64,000 bases of DNA from Bifidobacterium sp. ESL0682 (GTDB taxonomy: Bacteria; Actinomycetota; Actinomycetes; Actinomycetales; Bifidobacteriaceae), in the NCBI RefSeq assembly GCF_029392815.1, contig NZ_CP113942.1, forward strand, positions 1,426,001 to 1,490,000. Direction: 5' to 3'. Under the pieces are notes generated by a model. It was not told the origin of the DNA. It saw nothing but the letters and a program-made list of their open reading frames with translations, and did not search any database. This document shows, piece by piece, positions 1 to 9,033 of the stretch (the stretch's first letter is position 1; each line of letters begins with the position of its first letter). Both the position numbers and the translations under genes were made by a program.

Positions 1-880
1 GAAAGCTCATGCCACGTGTCGTTGATCTTGGCCATGGCCGGGCTGGATTCGGAACTCAGCGCCTCGACCTGCTCGATATGCACCTTGACTTTCGCCAGTT
101 CACGTTGACCGGTTTCCAGCTCTCGCCGCACATCCCCCAACTCATTGCGCAGCTTGGCACGGCTTTCAAGGATTTCTGCGCATCTTCGGCAAAGATTCTC
201 GATTGCGCGTCACGCAAGGAAATCTGGATACTCGCCGCACGGCGCGAAATCTTGGCCTGTCGACCTAATGGACCCAGCTGCCGCCGAATCTCGTGGAGCA
301 GATCGTCGGTGCGAGCAAGGTTTGCCTCGGTGTTCTTGAGCTTACGTATCGCACGTTCCTTGCGCTTGCGATGCTTGAGAATGCCGGCAGCCTCTTCGAT
401 GAACGCACGGTGGCCGGCGGGGTCGGCTTTGAGAATCTCGTCAAGCCTACCCTGACCGACAATGACGTGCATCTGCTGGCCCAAGCCGGTGTCGCTCAGA
501 AGCTCCTGAATGTCGAGCAGACGGCAGGGCGAGCCGTTGATGGCGTATTCGGAGCCGCCGTTGCGGTAGATGGTACGGCTAATGGTGACTTCCGTGTAGT
601 CGATGTCGAGCGTACCATCGGTGTTGTCAATGGTGAGACTCACCTGAGCACGCCCCAACGGCGGACGCGAGGAAGTGCCGGCGAAGATTACGTCTTCCAT
701 CGAGGTGCCGCGCAGGTTCTTGGCGCCCTGCTCACCCATCACCCAGGTCAGCGCATCGACGATGTTGGATTTGCCGGAACCGTTCGGGCCAACGACGGCC
801 GTGATGCCCGGCTCAAAACGCAGAGTGGTTGCAGAGGCAAAGGACTTGAATCCCTTGAGCGTCAGTTCCTTCAAATACAT
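1..880 (-). CDS. smc: Chromosome segregation protein SMC, N-terminal part (runs off window, one frameshift)
   Basis: Amino-terminal ATPase half of the SMC protein, which with ScpA/ScpB compacts and segregates the chromosome. The start ATG at 878-880 has an AGAGGAAG ribosome site about 9 nt upstream. Near the N-terminus it shows the ABC-type Walker A motif GPNGSGKSN (about residues 32-40), then [10 protein letters not shown] and the family motif VGQGRLDEI before the coiled coil begins. After about residue 235 the frame breaks at the TTT run 173-175. Adding one base restores a normal coiled coil ([14 protein letters not shown]) that continues to base 1. The rest of the gene lies outside the window. 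FolC is encoded just upstream on the same strand. Identity is certain; the frameshift is probably a sequencing deletion. Confidence 0.93.
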
Positions 881-1008
881 GGACGATGCTTCCTCTGCTC
901 TTCCCGTTTGCCCTTGAGCGCCATTGCACGACGCTTCCGTTTTCCTTAGCCATCATACCGTCTGGGGCAACCCAACAAATCGTCCCAGACCGCTGAAGTT
1001 ATACGGTT

Positions 1009-2625
1009 TCAGCCCCTGTCTTCATCACCGTTCTGCTTACGACGGAGCTGCTCAGCGGTGTCGCCCGGCTCGGGCTCGCCTTCGAACGGAACCTGCTTGA
1101 CTCCAAAATCACCGAACGCATCGCCGAAGACCTCGGAGACAATGTCCTCGTCCTCGTCTTTCACGTTGTCGGAATCGGCCTCATTCTTGTCTTCCGTTGA
1201 CTTGTCAGACACGCGCTGGGCCTTGGGCAACGCCAGTTCCGGGTTCTTTTTCTCTTTCAGGAGCGTACGGGCGTCGCCTGCAGTGACGAAGCTGCCGCAG
1301 ATGAGCACACCGTGGCCGTAGCCGACGCCCAACTCATCGTCAGCATCGACCATATTGACGGCCTCCTGAATGGCATCGGGAAGATCGTCGATACGGGTGA
1401 CACGATCACGACCGAACACGCCGACGGCGATCTTCTCAAGGTCTTCGGCGGGCATCACGCGGTCTCGCCACGAATTCTCGGTGACGATGATGTGGCTCAG
1501 CATCGGCTCAAGCGTGCCAAGATATTCTTCGACCTGCTTGTCCTTCATCATCGCGACTACGCCGACCAACTGCTTGAAGCTATAGTTCTCCTCGAGGGCC
1601 GCGCGCAGCGATTCGGCGGCGTTGACATTGTGGCCACCGTCGACGATGATGGTCGGCGAGGTGCGCACCTGCTCGATGCGGCCGGGAATCTTCACCCCGC
1701 CCAGTGCCTCAGCCACAACATCCTGCGTGAGCTGCCCGGAAACGGGAATGACCGTCTCGGCCGCCGCGAGCGCCGCCAAGGCGTTGTGCGCCTGATGCTC
1801 GCCGAACTTGGCGACTGGAATGTCCTCGTAGGTGCCGTTGGGCGTACGGAACGTGACCAGCTGGCCGCCGACCGCAGGCTGCCTGGAGACGACCTCCATC
1901 TCCTCGCCGTCGCGGACGAGTGTGGCATGTTCTTTGACGGCCGCCTCTTCCAAAATCGGCATGACTTCCATCTCGTGCGGCTGCACGCCGATGATGGCGG
2001 TGGACTCGTGCTTGATGATGCCGGCCTTCTCGGTGGCGATCTGTTCGACCGTGTCCCCCAGCCACTGCATGTGATCCATATCCACCGGACCGATGACGGC
2101 GGCATCGCCGTTGAGCGCGTTGGTGGCATCCCACTTGCCGCCCATGCCTACTTCGAAAATCGCGACGTCGACGGGTGCGTCGGCGAACTTCCAGACGGCC
2201 ATGGCAGTCAGAATCTCGAAATAGCTCATCGGCGCCTTGCCGTCAGACTCCATCTTGTGGTCGACCAGCGCGACGAAATCCTTGATCTGCATCCATGTGT
2301 CGATGAAATCGTCGTCGGAAAGCTGCTGGCCATCCACGGCGATACGTTCGTTGATTTTCTCCAGGTGAGGTGAGGTGTAAAGACCAGTACGCATGCCATA
2401 GGCGCGGCAGATGGCCTCGGCCATGCGGGCGGTGGAACCCTTGCCATTGGTGCCGGTGATGTGGATGATGCGGAACGTGTCTTCCGGATGTCCGAGCAGG
2501 TCAAGCATCAGATCCATGACCTCGAGGTCGTGGCCCAGTTCCTCGTGGCTGGTACGCCGACTCATGATCTCGCGCTCGACGTCGCGAATGGTGACCCCGT
2601 TGGTTTTCGGATGCTCGAATGACAT
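1009..2625 (-). CDS. folC: Bifunctional folylpolyglutamate synthase / dihydrofolate synthase
   Basis: A 538-residue ATP-dependent ligase of the Mur-ligase fold that adds glutamate to dihydropteroate or tetrahydrofolate in the cytoplasm. The P-loop ITGTNGKGS lies at about residues 56-64, followed by the family signature YTSPHLEKINERI. The motif VDGGHNVNA in the C-terminal domain is also typical. The family is usually 420-450 residues long. Here a tail of roughly 80 residues, rich in Asp and Glu, follows the catalytic domains; its role is unknown. The start ATG is at 2623-2625. It is separated by 128 bp from smc downstream and is divergent from pepP, so 2626-2891 should carry both promoters. 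Confident identification. Confidence 0.95.
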   Translation of the reverse strand: MSFEHPKTNGVTIRDVEREIMSRRTSHEELGHDLEVMDLMLDLLGHPEDTFRIIHITGTNGKGSTARMAEAICRAYGMRTGLYTSPHLEKINERIAVDGQQLSDDDFIDTWMQIKDFVALVDHKMESDGKAPMSYFEILTAMAVWKFADAPVDVAIFEVGMGGKWDATNALNGDAAVIGPVDMDHMQWLGDTVEQIATEKAGIIKHESTAIIGVQPHEMEVMPILEEAAVKEHATLVRDGEEMEVVSRQPAVGGQLVTFRTPNGTYEDIPVAKFGEHQAHNALAALAAAETVIPVSGQLTQDVVAEALGGVKIPGRIEQVRTSPTIIVDGGHNVNAAESLRAALEENYSFKQLVGVVAMMKDKQVEEYLGTLEPMLSHIIVTENSWRDRVMPAEDLEKIAVGVFGRDRVTRIDDLPDAIQEAVNMVDADDELGVGYGHGVLICGSFVTAGDARTLLKEKKNPELALPKAQRVSDKSTEDKNEADSDNVKDEDEDIVSEVFGDAFGDFGVKQVPFEGEPEPGDTAEQLRRKQNGDEDRG

Positions 2626-2891
2626 AAGACCTCGTTTTGGCTTGAATCCCTTGAAAAATAGACATACCTATTCTATGAAACAGCCTCGAAAAGCGCTACG
2701 CCGAACGACGAACAGACCAACATGTTCCGTCCTGGCAGCCACCGCGAACGCGTGAGAGGGATAACCGCTAACGGCAACTTCCGCGACATGAACCGATTAT
2801 TTCGACTTGAGTAACGAACTCCAGTTGCGCCGAGAGGAGTCACACTGGATTATTAGGATGAGAAGCAACAGATTCATCGAATGGAGCATGT

Positions 2892-4489
2892 ATGGCTGAC
2901 GTGATTACGCCAAACGACAAGAAATACGAGGCACAGGAACTGGCAGCGGCACCTGGGGCCGAGCAGCCCATGGAGGATCGGACCAACAACCGCACGCTGC
3001 GGCCGAATATGTCCAAGGCATTCCAGAACTTCATGAAAACGGGCTGGGACAACCAGGAGCCGGACATCGAGCCGCTGGAATCCAGCAAGTTCACGCCCGC
3101 CCGCCTTGAGGCGCTGGGTAAGCGCTTCCCGGGCGAGCGCATCGTCATCCCGGCAGGCAATTATAAGAACCGAAACAACGACGATGACTATGCGTTCCGC
3201 CCCAACACCGAGTTTTCGTATTATACCGGCCTCGGTCAGGACTACGAGGCGGGTGCTGTACTCGTGCTGAACCCGCTTGACCCCGATTCCGACGAAGCCA
3301 AGGCCGGCAAGACGCACGCCCCTGAGCTTTTCGTCGCCCCGCGCGCCGACAACAGCACCGTGGATTACTATGCCAACGCGCAGTACGGCGAATACTGGGT
3401 CGGGCCGCGAGCCGGCGTCAAGGAGCTGTCCGCGATGACCGGCATTCCCACGCACGACATCGCCCAGTTGCCCGACGCTTTGGGCAAGGACGTCGGTACC
3501 GAAGCCGGAGCGGTGCGTATGCGCGTGGTGCGTCAGGCCGACCCGCAGATGACCGCCGAGGTCGAAAGCATACGCGAGGCCAACGGGTTCCCCGATTCGG
3601 ATACCAACGAGAAGGCCGACAACGAGTTGCAGGAGTTTGCCTCGACCGCACGCATGATCAAGGATTCCTATGAAATCGGTGAAATGCGCAAGGCAGTGGC
3701 CGCGACCAAGGACGGTTTCGACCGCATTCTCTCCCGCATCCCGCAGGCTGTCGGCAAGCCTCGCAGCGAGCGCATGTTGGAGGGCGCGTTTACCTCGGTC
3801 TCGCGCGAGGAAGGCAACAGCGTGGGATACAGCACCATCGTGGCTTCCGGCGAACACGCACCGATTCTGCACTGGATGCGCAACACCGGTGTCGTCGGCC
3901 ACGGAGAGCTGGTGCTGATCGACGCCGGCATCGAAGTCGAAAGCCTCTACACCGCCGACATCACCCGCACCTTCCCGGTGGACGGCAAGTTCACGCCGCT
4001 GCAGAAGAAGATCTATCAGGCGGTACTTGACAGCCAGCAGGCCGGGTTCGAGGCGGCCAAACCGGGCGCCACCTACTCCGACATCCATCACGCCTGCATG
4101 CGCGTCATCGCCGAGCGCCTGCACGAATGGGGCATCTTGAAGGTCGACGTCGAGGAATCGCTCTCCCCGACGGCCAGCAGCACCGTCGTTGGATTGCCTG
4201 CGGCGTGGCCCATCATCTCGGCCTCGATGTGCACGACTGCGCGCAGGCGCGTTACGAGTCCTATCAGGGCGCGAAGATCACGCCAGGCATGATCTTCACC
4301 ATCGAACCAGGGCTCTACTTCGCCAAGAACGATCTCATGGTTCCGCCGGAAATGCGCGGCATCGGCGTGCGCATCGAAGATGACGTGCTGATGACTGAAA
4401 ACGGCCCGGAATGGATTTCCAAGGACATCCCGAAGCAAATCGACGACGTTGAAGACTGGATGGCCCAGCGCGCGGCGGCGAATAAGTAA
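2892..4489 (+). CDS. pepP: Xaa-Pro aminopeptidase (aminopeptidase P), frameshifted in this sequence
   Basis: Metallo-aminopeptidase that removes N-terminal residues preceding proline. The composite product is about 532 residues: an N-terminal aminopeptidase P domain (about 1-230) and a pita-bread M24 catalytic domain. Metal ligands are visible as the two Asp in LIDAGIEVESLYTADITRTF, the His of GLDVHD, and the Glu of TIEPGLYF and VRIEDD. The reading frame breaks in the CCCC run 4165-4168, between the Asp ligands and the His/Glu ligands. One added C restores SLSPDGQQH and the rest of the domain up to the stop at 4487-4489. A true break here would remove three of five metal ligands. The NUDIX gene follows after 10 bp, so the two are probably co-transcribed. 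Confidence 0.9.
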
Positions 4490-4499
4490 AGAGGACCAG

Positions 4500-5021
4500 A
4501 TGACTACACCATCGTTCATTGTCGAGCTGCGCGAGAAAATCGGGCATGATCTGCTCTGGCTCAACGGGGTCACCGGACTCGTCGAAGATGCCGAAGGGCG
4601 GATTCTGCTTGGACAGCGAGCCGATACCGGCGAATGGGCGATGGTGTATGGCATCAACGAACCCGGCGAGCAACCGGGTGACACTGTAGTGCGCGAAATC
4701 AAAGAGGAGACGGGCATCGATGCCGAAGTCACCGATTTGGTTGCGGTGACCTCTTCTTCGGAAATCATCACCTATGCCAATGGCGACCGCACGCAGTATA
4801 TGGACCATTCATTCCTGTGCCGACTCAAGCCGGGCGGCAATGCTGACCCGTTCGTCGGCGACGACGAAAGTCTCAAAGTCGGCTGGTTCTCGCGCGACAA
4901 CCTTCCCCAACCGCTTGCCAAAAGCACCATCGAACGCCTGAAAATCTTTGATGCATACCAACGCAATAAGGCCGCTGGCGACGTACACGCCTTGTTCGTG
5001 AGCGACGGGCAACTCCACTGA
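4500..5021 (+). CDS. NUDIX hydrolase
   Basis: A 173-residue nucleoside-diphosphate-linked hydrolase. The complete NUDIX box (G-x5-E-x7-RE-U-x-EE-x-G-U) occupies residues 51-73, with REIKEETGI as its core, so the metal-binding helix is intact. The start is the ATG at 4500, which has AGAGGA about 4 nt upstream; an earlier in-frame ATG at 4449 lies inside pepP and has no ribosome site. The substrate cannot be told from sequence. Members of this kind are often annotated ADP-ribose or (deoxy)nucleotide pyrophosphohydrolases. It is followed by a rho-independent terminator at about 5100-5159. Confidence 0.88.
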   Translation: MTTPSFIVELREKIGHDLLWLNGVTGLVEDAEGRILLGQRADTGEWAMVYGINEPGEQPGDTVVREIKEETGIDAEVTDLVAVTSSSEIITYANGDRTQYMDHSFLCRLKPGGNADPFVGDDESLKVGWFSRDNLPQPLAKSTIERLKIFDAYQRNKAAGDVHALFVSDGQLH

Positions 5022-5099
5022 CCTAAAAGCCGATATCGTGCCTCCAATGAGAACAACTGGGCACAATATCGTTGGCCTGACATCAGACACCAATCAGCA

Positions 5100-5159
5100 G
5101 AAAACCGCGGCAAATTAACTTCTTTCTTGAATCTTGCTATTCCGATTTGCGGTTTTTTA
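5100..5159 (+). terminator. Rho-independent terminator after the NUDIX gene
   Basis: AAAACCGC followed by CAAAT (with two bulged bases) near 5101 pairs with ATTTG-CGGTTTT near 5145-5156, and a T-run follows immediately. It closes the pepP-NUDIX unit just before the ROK promoter region. Confidence 0.6.
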
Positions 5160-5175
5160 TTAACCTCGTTAATAT
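5147..5175 (+). promoter_or_regulatory. Possible promoter of the ROK regulator gene
   Basis: TTGCGG at 5147-5152 and TAATAT at 5170-5175 are separated by 17 bp, in an AT-rich stretch about 75 bp upstream of the ROK start. The -10 match is only partial, and the -35 hexamer overlaps the 3' arm of the preceding terminator. Confidence 0.3.
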
Positions 5176-5198
5176 ATGAAGTCAGTTCATCAATACAC

Positions 5199-5218
5199 AA
5201 CCGTTAATAACGACGGTT
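5199..5218. promoter_or_regulatory. Candidate ROK operator palindrome
   Basis: AACCGT at 5199-5204 and ACGGTT at 5213-5218 form an inverted repeat with an 8-bp spacer. It lies downstream of the possible -10 and 32 bp ahead of the ROK start codon. ROK-family repressors commonly bind such dyads and autoregulate; binding here is inferred. Confidence 0.35.
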
Positions 5219-5250
5219 GAGATGCAGGATTGGCCCAAGGAGGCGTCAGA

Positions 5251-6584
5251 TTGCACGAGAATAGCGAAGCATCAACACCTCAGCCAACGACGCGGCCCCT
5301 CTCATTCGACCACTTGGCACCTTCGACTCCGGACTTTCCCGACGGCCATACGCATGCAGCTGCGTCACAATCCGTCGTTTCCGAACGCAACCGCTCTCGA
5401 ACGTTGTGGCACCTGTATCACTATGACATTTCATCGCGTGCACAGATCGCCAAGACGCTCGGTTTGACACCCGCTGCCATCACAAAAATCACCGCACGTC
5501 TGATCGATGCCGGAATCGTCGCCGAAACTGGCGATATGAAAGGCAGCAAACGCCGGCGGTCCATCGGGCTTAAAATCGATACGGAACGTTTCCACTTCAT
5601 CGGCGTCAAATTCGCGCGCAGTCTCGTCCAAATCGGAGTCTTCGACCTGAAGGGCACTCGTCTGAGCCTCGAGGATATGCCAAGAGTCAGCGATGACACC
5701 ATAGACGCAGCCATCGCCGCCACGCACAAGACCATCGACTCTCTGCTGGCCAACGACCCCGATATCGTCGCCATCGGCATGGCCGTGCCTGGGCCGTATC
5801 TGCACGGCACCGGATATGCGGCACTTGTTTCCAGCATGCCGCATTGGCGCAACATCAATTTCCAGAAAGAATTCGGGCAGAACTGTCCCGTTCCGGTTTT
5901 CATCGAGCAGGACGCGCGGGCCGGAGCTCTGGCACAACGCCTTTTGGAGGTCTTGATGACGCAGGAAGCCTAGCCTATTTCCTGCTTGGCGAAGGGGTCG
6001 GTCTCGGGGTCATCGAGAACGGCAGGCTTATCTACGGCAATCTCGGAGCATCCACCGAACTCGGCCACGTCTCAATCGATGCCGTCAATGGCAAAAAATG
6101 CGAATGCGGCAATGTCGGATGCCTTGAGTGCTATTGCTCAGCGGGTGCAATCCACAAACAAATCGACAAACTCGGCATCGTCCCAGGTTCCGAAGCAATG
6201 ACCCATATCGAAGCATGCAAGGCCTTGTTCGCGCTTGCCGAACAGCAGAATGACGATGAGAAACAAACCCATGAAGCGCGTACACTCGTCACCGAAATCG
6301 GCCGATACGTGGGCTACGGATGCGTCATCATCTGCAACGTCTTCAACCCGTCCCGCATCGTCCTCGGCGACATCGGAGCGCTCGGTGGCGAACAACTGCT
6401 CGCCACCGCCCAAGCCGTGGTGAACGAACGTGTTATCCCAGAGATAACGCAATCGACCGAAATCACCCTATCCGGACTACCTACCGACGCGGCGGTTCTC
6501 GGCGCCGCCGCCACAGCCATCACCCAATTTCTGGACCATCCGTCATATTTCCTCATGACACGACCTCCAGGAAACACAGGCTGA
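5251..6584 (+). CDS. ROK-family transcriptional regulator (NagC/XylR type), frameshifted in this sequence
   Basis: Sugar-responsive repressor of about 444 residues. An N-terminal winged helix-turn-helix (about residues 55-95, AQIAKTLGLTPAAITKI) is followed by a ROK sugar-kinase-like domain. The ROK zinc site CECGNVGCLEC lies near residue 285. The start is taken as TTG 5251 because AAGGAGG (5237-5243) lies 7 nt upstream; an in-frame TTG at 5230 precedes that site. The frame breaks in the TTTT run 5942-5945. One added T gives LFGGLDDAGSLAYFLLGEG, the expected ROK sequence, and the frame then runs to the stop at 6582-6584. The PfkB sugar kinase begins 116 bp downstream and is its likely target; effector unknown. 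Confidence 0.87.
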
Positions 6585-6700
6585 TTGCACAACACAGCCG
6601 ACTCCGCACCAGCTTCCTGAGCTAAAACGGACGGTCGAATCAACCAATCAACAAACTCATAATTGAAAACTTTTAAAGAGAAGTAAGAAAGGATCACATC

Positions 6701-7597
6701 ATGACCAAGCCAATCGTTGTCTCGCTGGGAGAACTGCTCTGGGATATGCTCCCCACCGGCAAGCGCGCAGGCGGCGCTCCCGTCAATTTCGCCTACCACG
6801 CCACGATGAACGGCGCGGAAGGCCACGCCATCAGCGCTGTGGGCGAGGACCCTCTGGGCGATGAACTCGTCGCAGCCACCGAAAAATCAGGCGTGGAATC
6901 CATCGTGCAGCGCAACGCATGGCCGACCTCCACCGTCGAGGTCGCCCTGAAGAACGGCATCCCGGAATACACCATCATCAAGGGCGTGGCATGGGACCAC
7001 ATCCTCTACACCCGCGAGCTGATCAACTTGGTGCAGCAGGCCGACGCTATCTGCTACGGCACGCTTGCCCTGCGCAGCCAGGAATCCCACGACACCATCG
7101 TGGAGTTGCTGAAGCACACCAAACCCACCGCCATGAAGTTCTTCGACATCAACATTCGCGGCGACCACTATTCCAAGGAACTGATCGAGGAGCTGCTCGG
7201 CTACGCCACCGTTTTCAAGATCAACGATGCCGAGCTCCTACTTCTGCGCGACATGTTCAACATTCGCGGCACCTCGGACGAAGAGGCATGCAACTGGTTC
7301 ATGGAGAAGTACAACCTGAACTATGTCATCCTCACCGGCGGCTCGACCTTCAGCACCATCATCGCCAAGGACGGCGAATCCTCCACCCTTGACACCCCGC
7401 GCGTTGACGTGGTCGACACGGTGGGCGCCGGCGATTCCTTCTCCGGCACGTTCACCGCCAAGGTACTTACCGGTTCGTCGTTGCAGGAAGCGCATCGCGC
7501 CGCCGTCAACACCGCCGCTTTCGTCTGCACACAGAACGGCGCATGGCCCAAGTATCCGGAGAACATTCCGGATTATCTGGGTGAAGCTGAGAAGTAA
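6701..7597 (+). CDS. PfkB-family carbohydrate kinase (probable fructokinase)
   Basis: A 298-residue ribokinase/PfkB-fold kinase that phosphorylates a sugar with ATP in the cytoplasm. It begins MTKPIVVSLGELLWDMLP and contains GGAPVNFAYH, a pattern seen in fructokinases. The PfkB signature DTVGAGDSFSGTF near residue 240 carries the catalytic Asp. The upstream sequence AGAAAGGA provides a ribosome site about 7 nt before ATG 6701. It follows the ROK regulator in the same direction and is closed by a strong hairpin at 7635-7685. Fructose is the most likely substrate by resemblance, but the specificity within PfkB is inferred. Confidence 0.85.
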   Translation: MTKPIVVSLGELLWDMLPTGKRAGGAPVNFAYHATMNGAEGHAISAVGEDPLGDELVAATEKSGVESIVQRNAWPTSTVEVALKNGIPEYTIIKGVAWDHILYTRELINLVQQADAICYGTLALRSQESHDTIVELLKHTKPTAMKFFDINIRGDHYSKELIEELLGYATVFKINDAELLLLRDMFNIRGTSDEEACNWFMEKYNLNYVILTGGSTFSTIIAKDGESSTLDTPRVDVVDTVGAGDSFSGTFTAKVLTGSSLQEAHRAAVNTAAFVCTQNGAWPKYPENIPDYLGEAEK

Positions 7598-7634
7598 ACC
7601 GCTGAAAACAAAATAGTTTTTGCTTTATTACATT

Positions 7635-7685
7635 CCAATAAGAGTCGGGGTGCGAACGTTATGTTGGCGTCCCGACTCTTATTGG
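7635..7685 (+). terminator. Strong hairpin terminator after the sugar kinase
   Basis: A perfect 15-bp stem (7635-7649 with 7671-7685, beginning CCAATAAGAGTCGGG) closes a 21-nt loop 38 bp after the kinase stop. There is no clean T-run behind it, but the stem stability and position argue for a terminator that also insulates ssrA. Confidence 0.6.
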
Positions 7686-7815
7686 ATAGATCAGGCAAAG
7701 AACCCACGGCACTTGATGCAAAAATTACGCTCAGAGACCGTCTTGCGCTAACCGTCGTAGTGGCAAGCTAAAATAAGAAATTCCGGTGCAAGCCGGGGCT
7801 TGATAATTCAAAATT

Positions 7816-8207
7816 GGGGATGATCGGTTTCGACGGTGACCTGTTCGTCGCAGGGAAGCGTGCCGAGAATGTGGAGTCCACTCGAGATGACCTCCACGAA
7901 ACAACAAGTGCTAAATCTAATCGCACTGAGTTCGCTCTCGCTGCCTGAGCTTCGCGCCAGGATTAACCAGTGAGCTGCTGCTCCGTCCACTCCTTTTCGT
8001 CTTCGGGAGGATGTTGGGCGTCATTAGAGGACTTGCTTGAGCCATTGAACCACAGGGTGACTCAGGGACTTTAACTGTAGATATGCTCGCCATCCATTGT
8101 CCGCGACACGGATGGGGGCAGAAAAATTGCCATACGGCCAGCGGACTAAGCACGTAGAAGACTGAGGGTTCGGCCATCGGACCGGGGTTCAATTCCCCGC
8201 ATCTCCA
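7816..8207 (+). ncRNA. ssrA: Transfer-messenger RNA (tmRNA)
   Basis: Rescues stalled ribosomes and tags the nascent peptide for proteolysis. The 5' end GGGGATGATCGGTTTCGAC pairs with the 3' CATCTCC to form the alanine-type acceptor stem, and GGTTCAATTCC is the T-arm. The discriminator A is at 8207; CCA is not encoded and must be added. The tag frame begins at GCT 7910 and reads AKSNRTEFALAA before TGA 7946-7948, ending in the usual ALAA degron. Between tag and T-arm are the expected pseudoknot stretches. Upstream, GATAAT (7802-7807) and TAAAAT (7769-7774) are possible -10 elements. A terminator follows at 8214-8247. Confidence 0.96.
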
Positions 8208-8213
8208 CTGTTC

Positions 8214-8247
8214 AAACGCCGCCGGGGTTCGCCTTGGTGGCGTTTTT
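8214..8247 (+). terminator. Rho-independent terminator of ssrA
   Basis: AAACGCC-G-CC (8214-8223) pairs with GG-T-GGCGTTT (8236-8245), and the T-run continues to 8247. It begins 7 bp after the tmRNA 3' end. Confidence 0.8.
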
Positions 8248-8370
8248 GCATTCACACACCAATTCTCAAGATTCATCTCGCTGCGTTTCAGGCAGTGGTA
8301 TACGTCATCTCATATGTCGCTCTCATCGCATCCTTGTTATCAATACGCCAATCAAGCTAAACTTGAAACC

Positions 8371-8856
8371 ATGAAAATCGTGTTGCAGAAAGTCAGTAAA
8401 GCCGATATCGATGTCGTCAACGAAATCAGCGGGAAAGTTGATACGACGTTTGAGCCACAGCATATCGGTATCGGATACGTTTTGCTCGTCGGGGTCAGCG
8501 ACGAGGACGGACAAGAGCAGATCGACTGGCTTGCCCGTAAAATCAGCAAATTGCGTGTGTTCGAAGACGAGAACGGGAAGATGAACCTTTCTCTGAAACA
8601 GGTCGACGGCGCAATTCTGTCGGTTTCGCAGTTCACCCTCTTCGGTGACACGCGAAAAGGCAACCGGCCGAGTTTCATCAACGCCGGCGAACCAGAACAT
8701 GCCAAGCGTATATGGCTGGATTTCAATGAGGCACTACGGGCACAAGGCATCACTGTGAAAGAAGGCCGTTTCGGCTCGCATATGCGAGTGAGTCTGACCA
8801 ATGACGGCCCGGTGACCATTCTCTTCGACACCGACGAGCTGATGTCCAAGCACTGA
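8371..8856 (+). CDS. dtd: D-aminoacyl-tRNA deacylase
   Basis: A 161-residue homodimeric editing enzyme that cleaves D-amino acids from mischarged tRNA. Both active-site motifs are present: SVSQFTLFGDTRKGNRPSF (from about residue 85) and LTNDGPVTI (from about residue 141), a variant of the usual VNxGPVT with Asp inserted at the x position. The start is the ATG at 8371, which gives the canonical MKIVLQKVS opening. An upstream in-frame ATG at 8314 would add 19 residues absent from the family. No strong ribosome site is visible. It is convergent with the dcw cluster, with a hairpin between them. Confidence 0.93.
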   Translation: MKIVLQKVSKADIDVVNEISGKVDTTFEPQHIGIGYVLLVGVSDEDGQEQIDWLARKISKLRVFEDENGKMNLSLKQVDGAILSVSQFTLFGDTRKGNRPSFINAGEPEHAKRIWLDFNEALRAQGITVKEGRFGSHMRVSLTNDGPVTILFDTDELMSKH

Positions 8857-8923
8857 CAGCAAGTCTCGTCACTAAAGTGCGGCAAAGACGCAATAGAAAT
8901 CAAGAAAACCAGTCACGAATCCT

Positions 8924-8963
8924 GATTTCGTTCGCATGTTCCATCGAGCACGCGAACGAAATC
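8924..8963. terminator. Bidirectional hairpin between dtd and ftsQ
   Basis: GATTTCGTTCGC (8924-8935) and GCGAACGAAATC (8952-8963) form a perfect 12-bp stem with a 16-nt loop. It sits in the 177-bp gap between convergent dtd and ftsQ and could terminate both transcripts. Confidence 0.55.
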
Positions 8964-9033
8964 ACGCAAATCACAGCAGAACACTGATTCTCATCGCATT
9001 TCGGGTTGCACACCGCCCGCATACGGAGTCTGG

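Noticed and set aside
5942-5945. Programmed frameshift in the ROK gene
   Set aside because: There is no slippery heptamer with downstream structure evident, and the same -1 defect recurs in unrelated genes.
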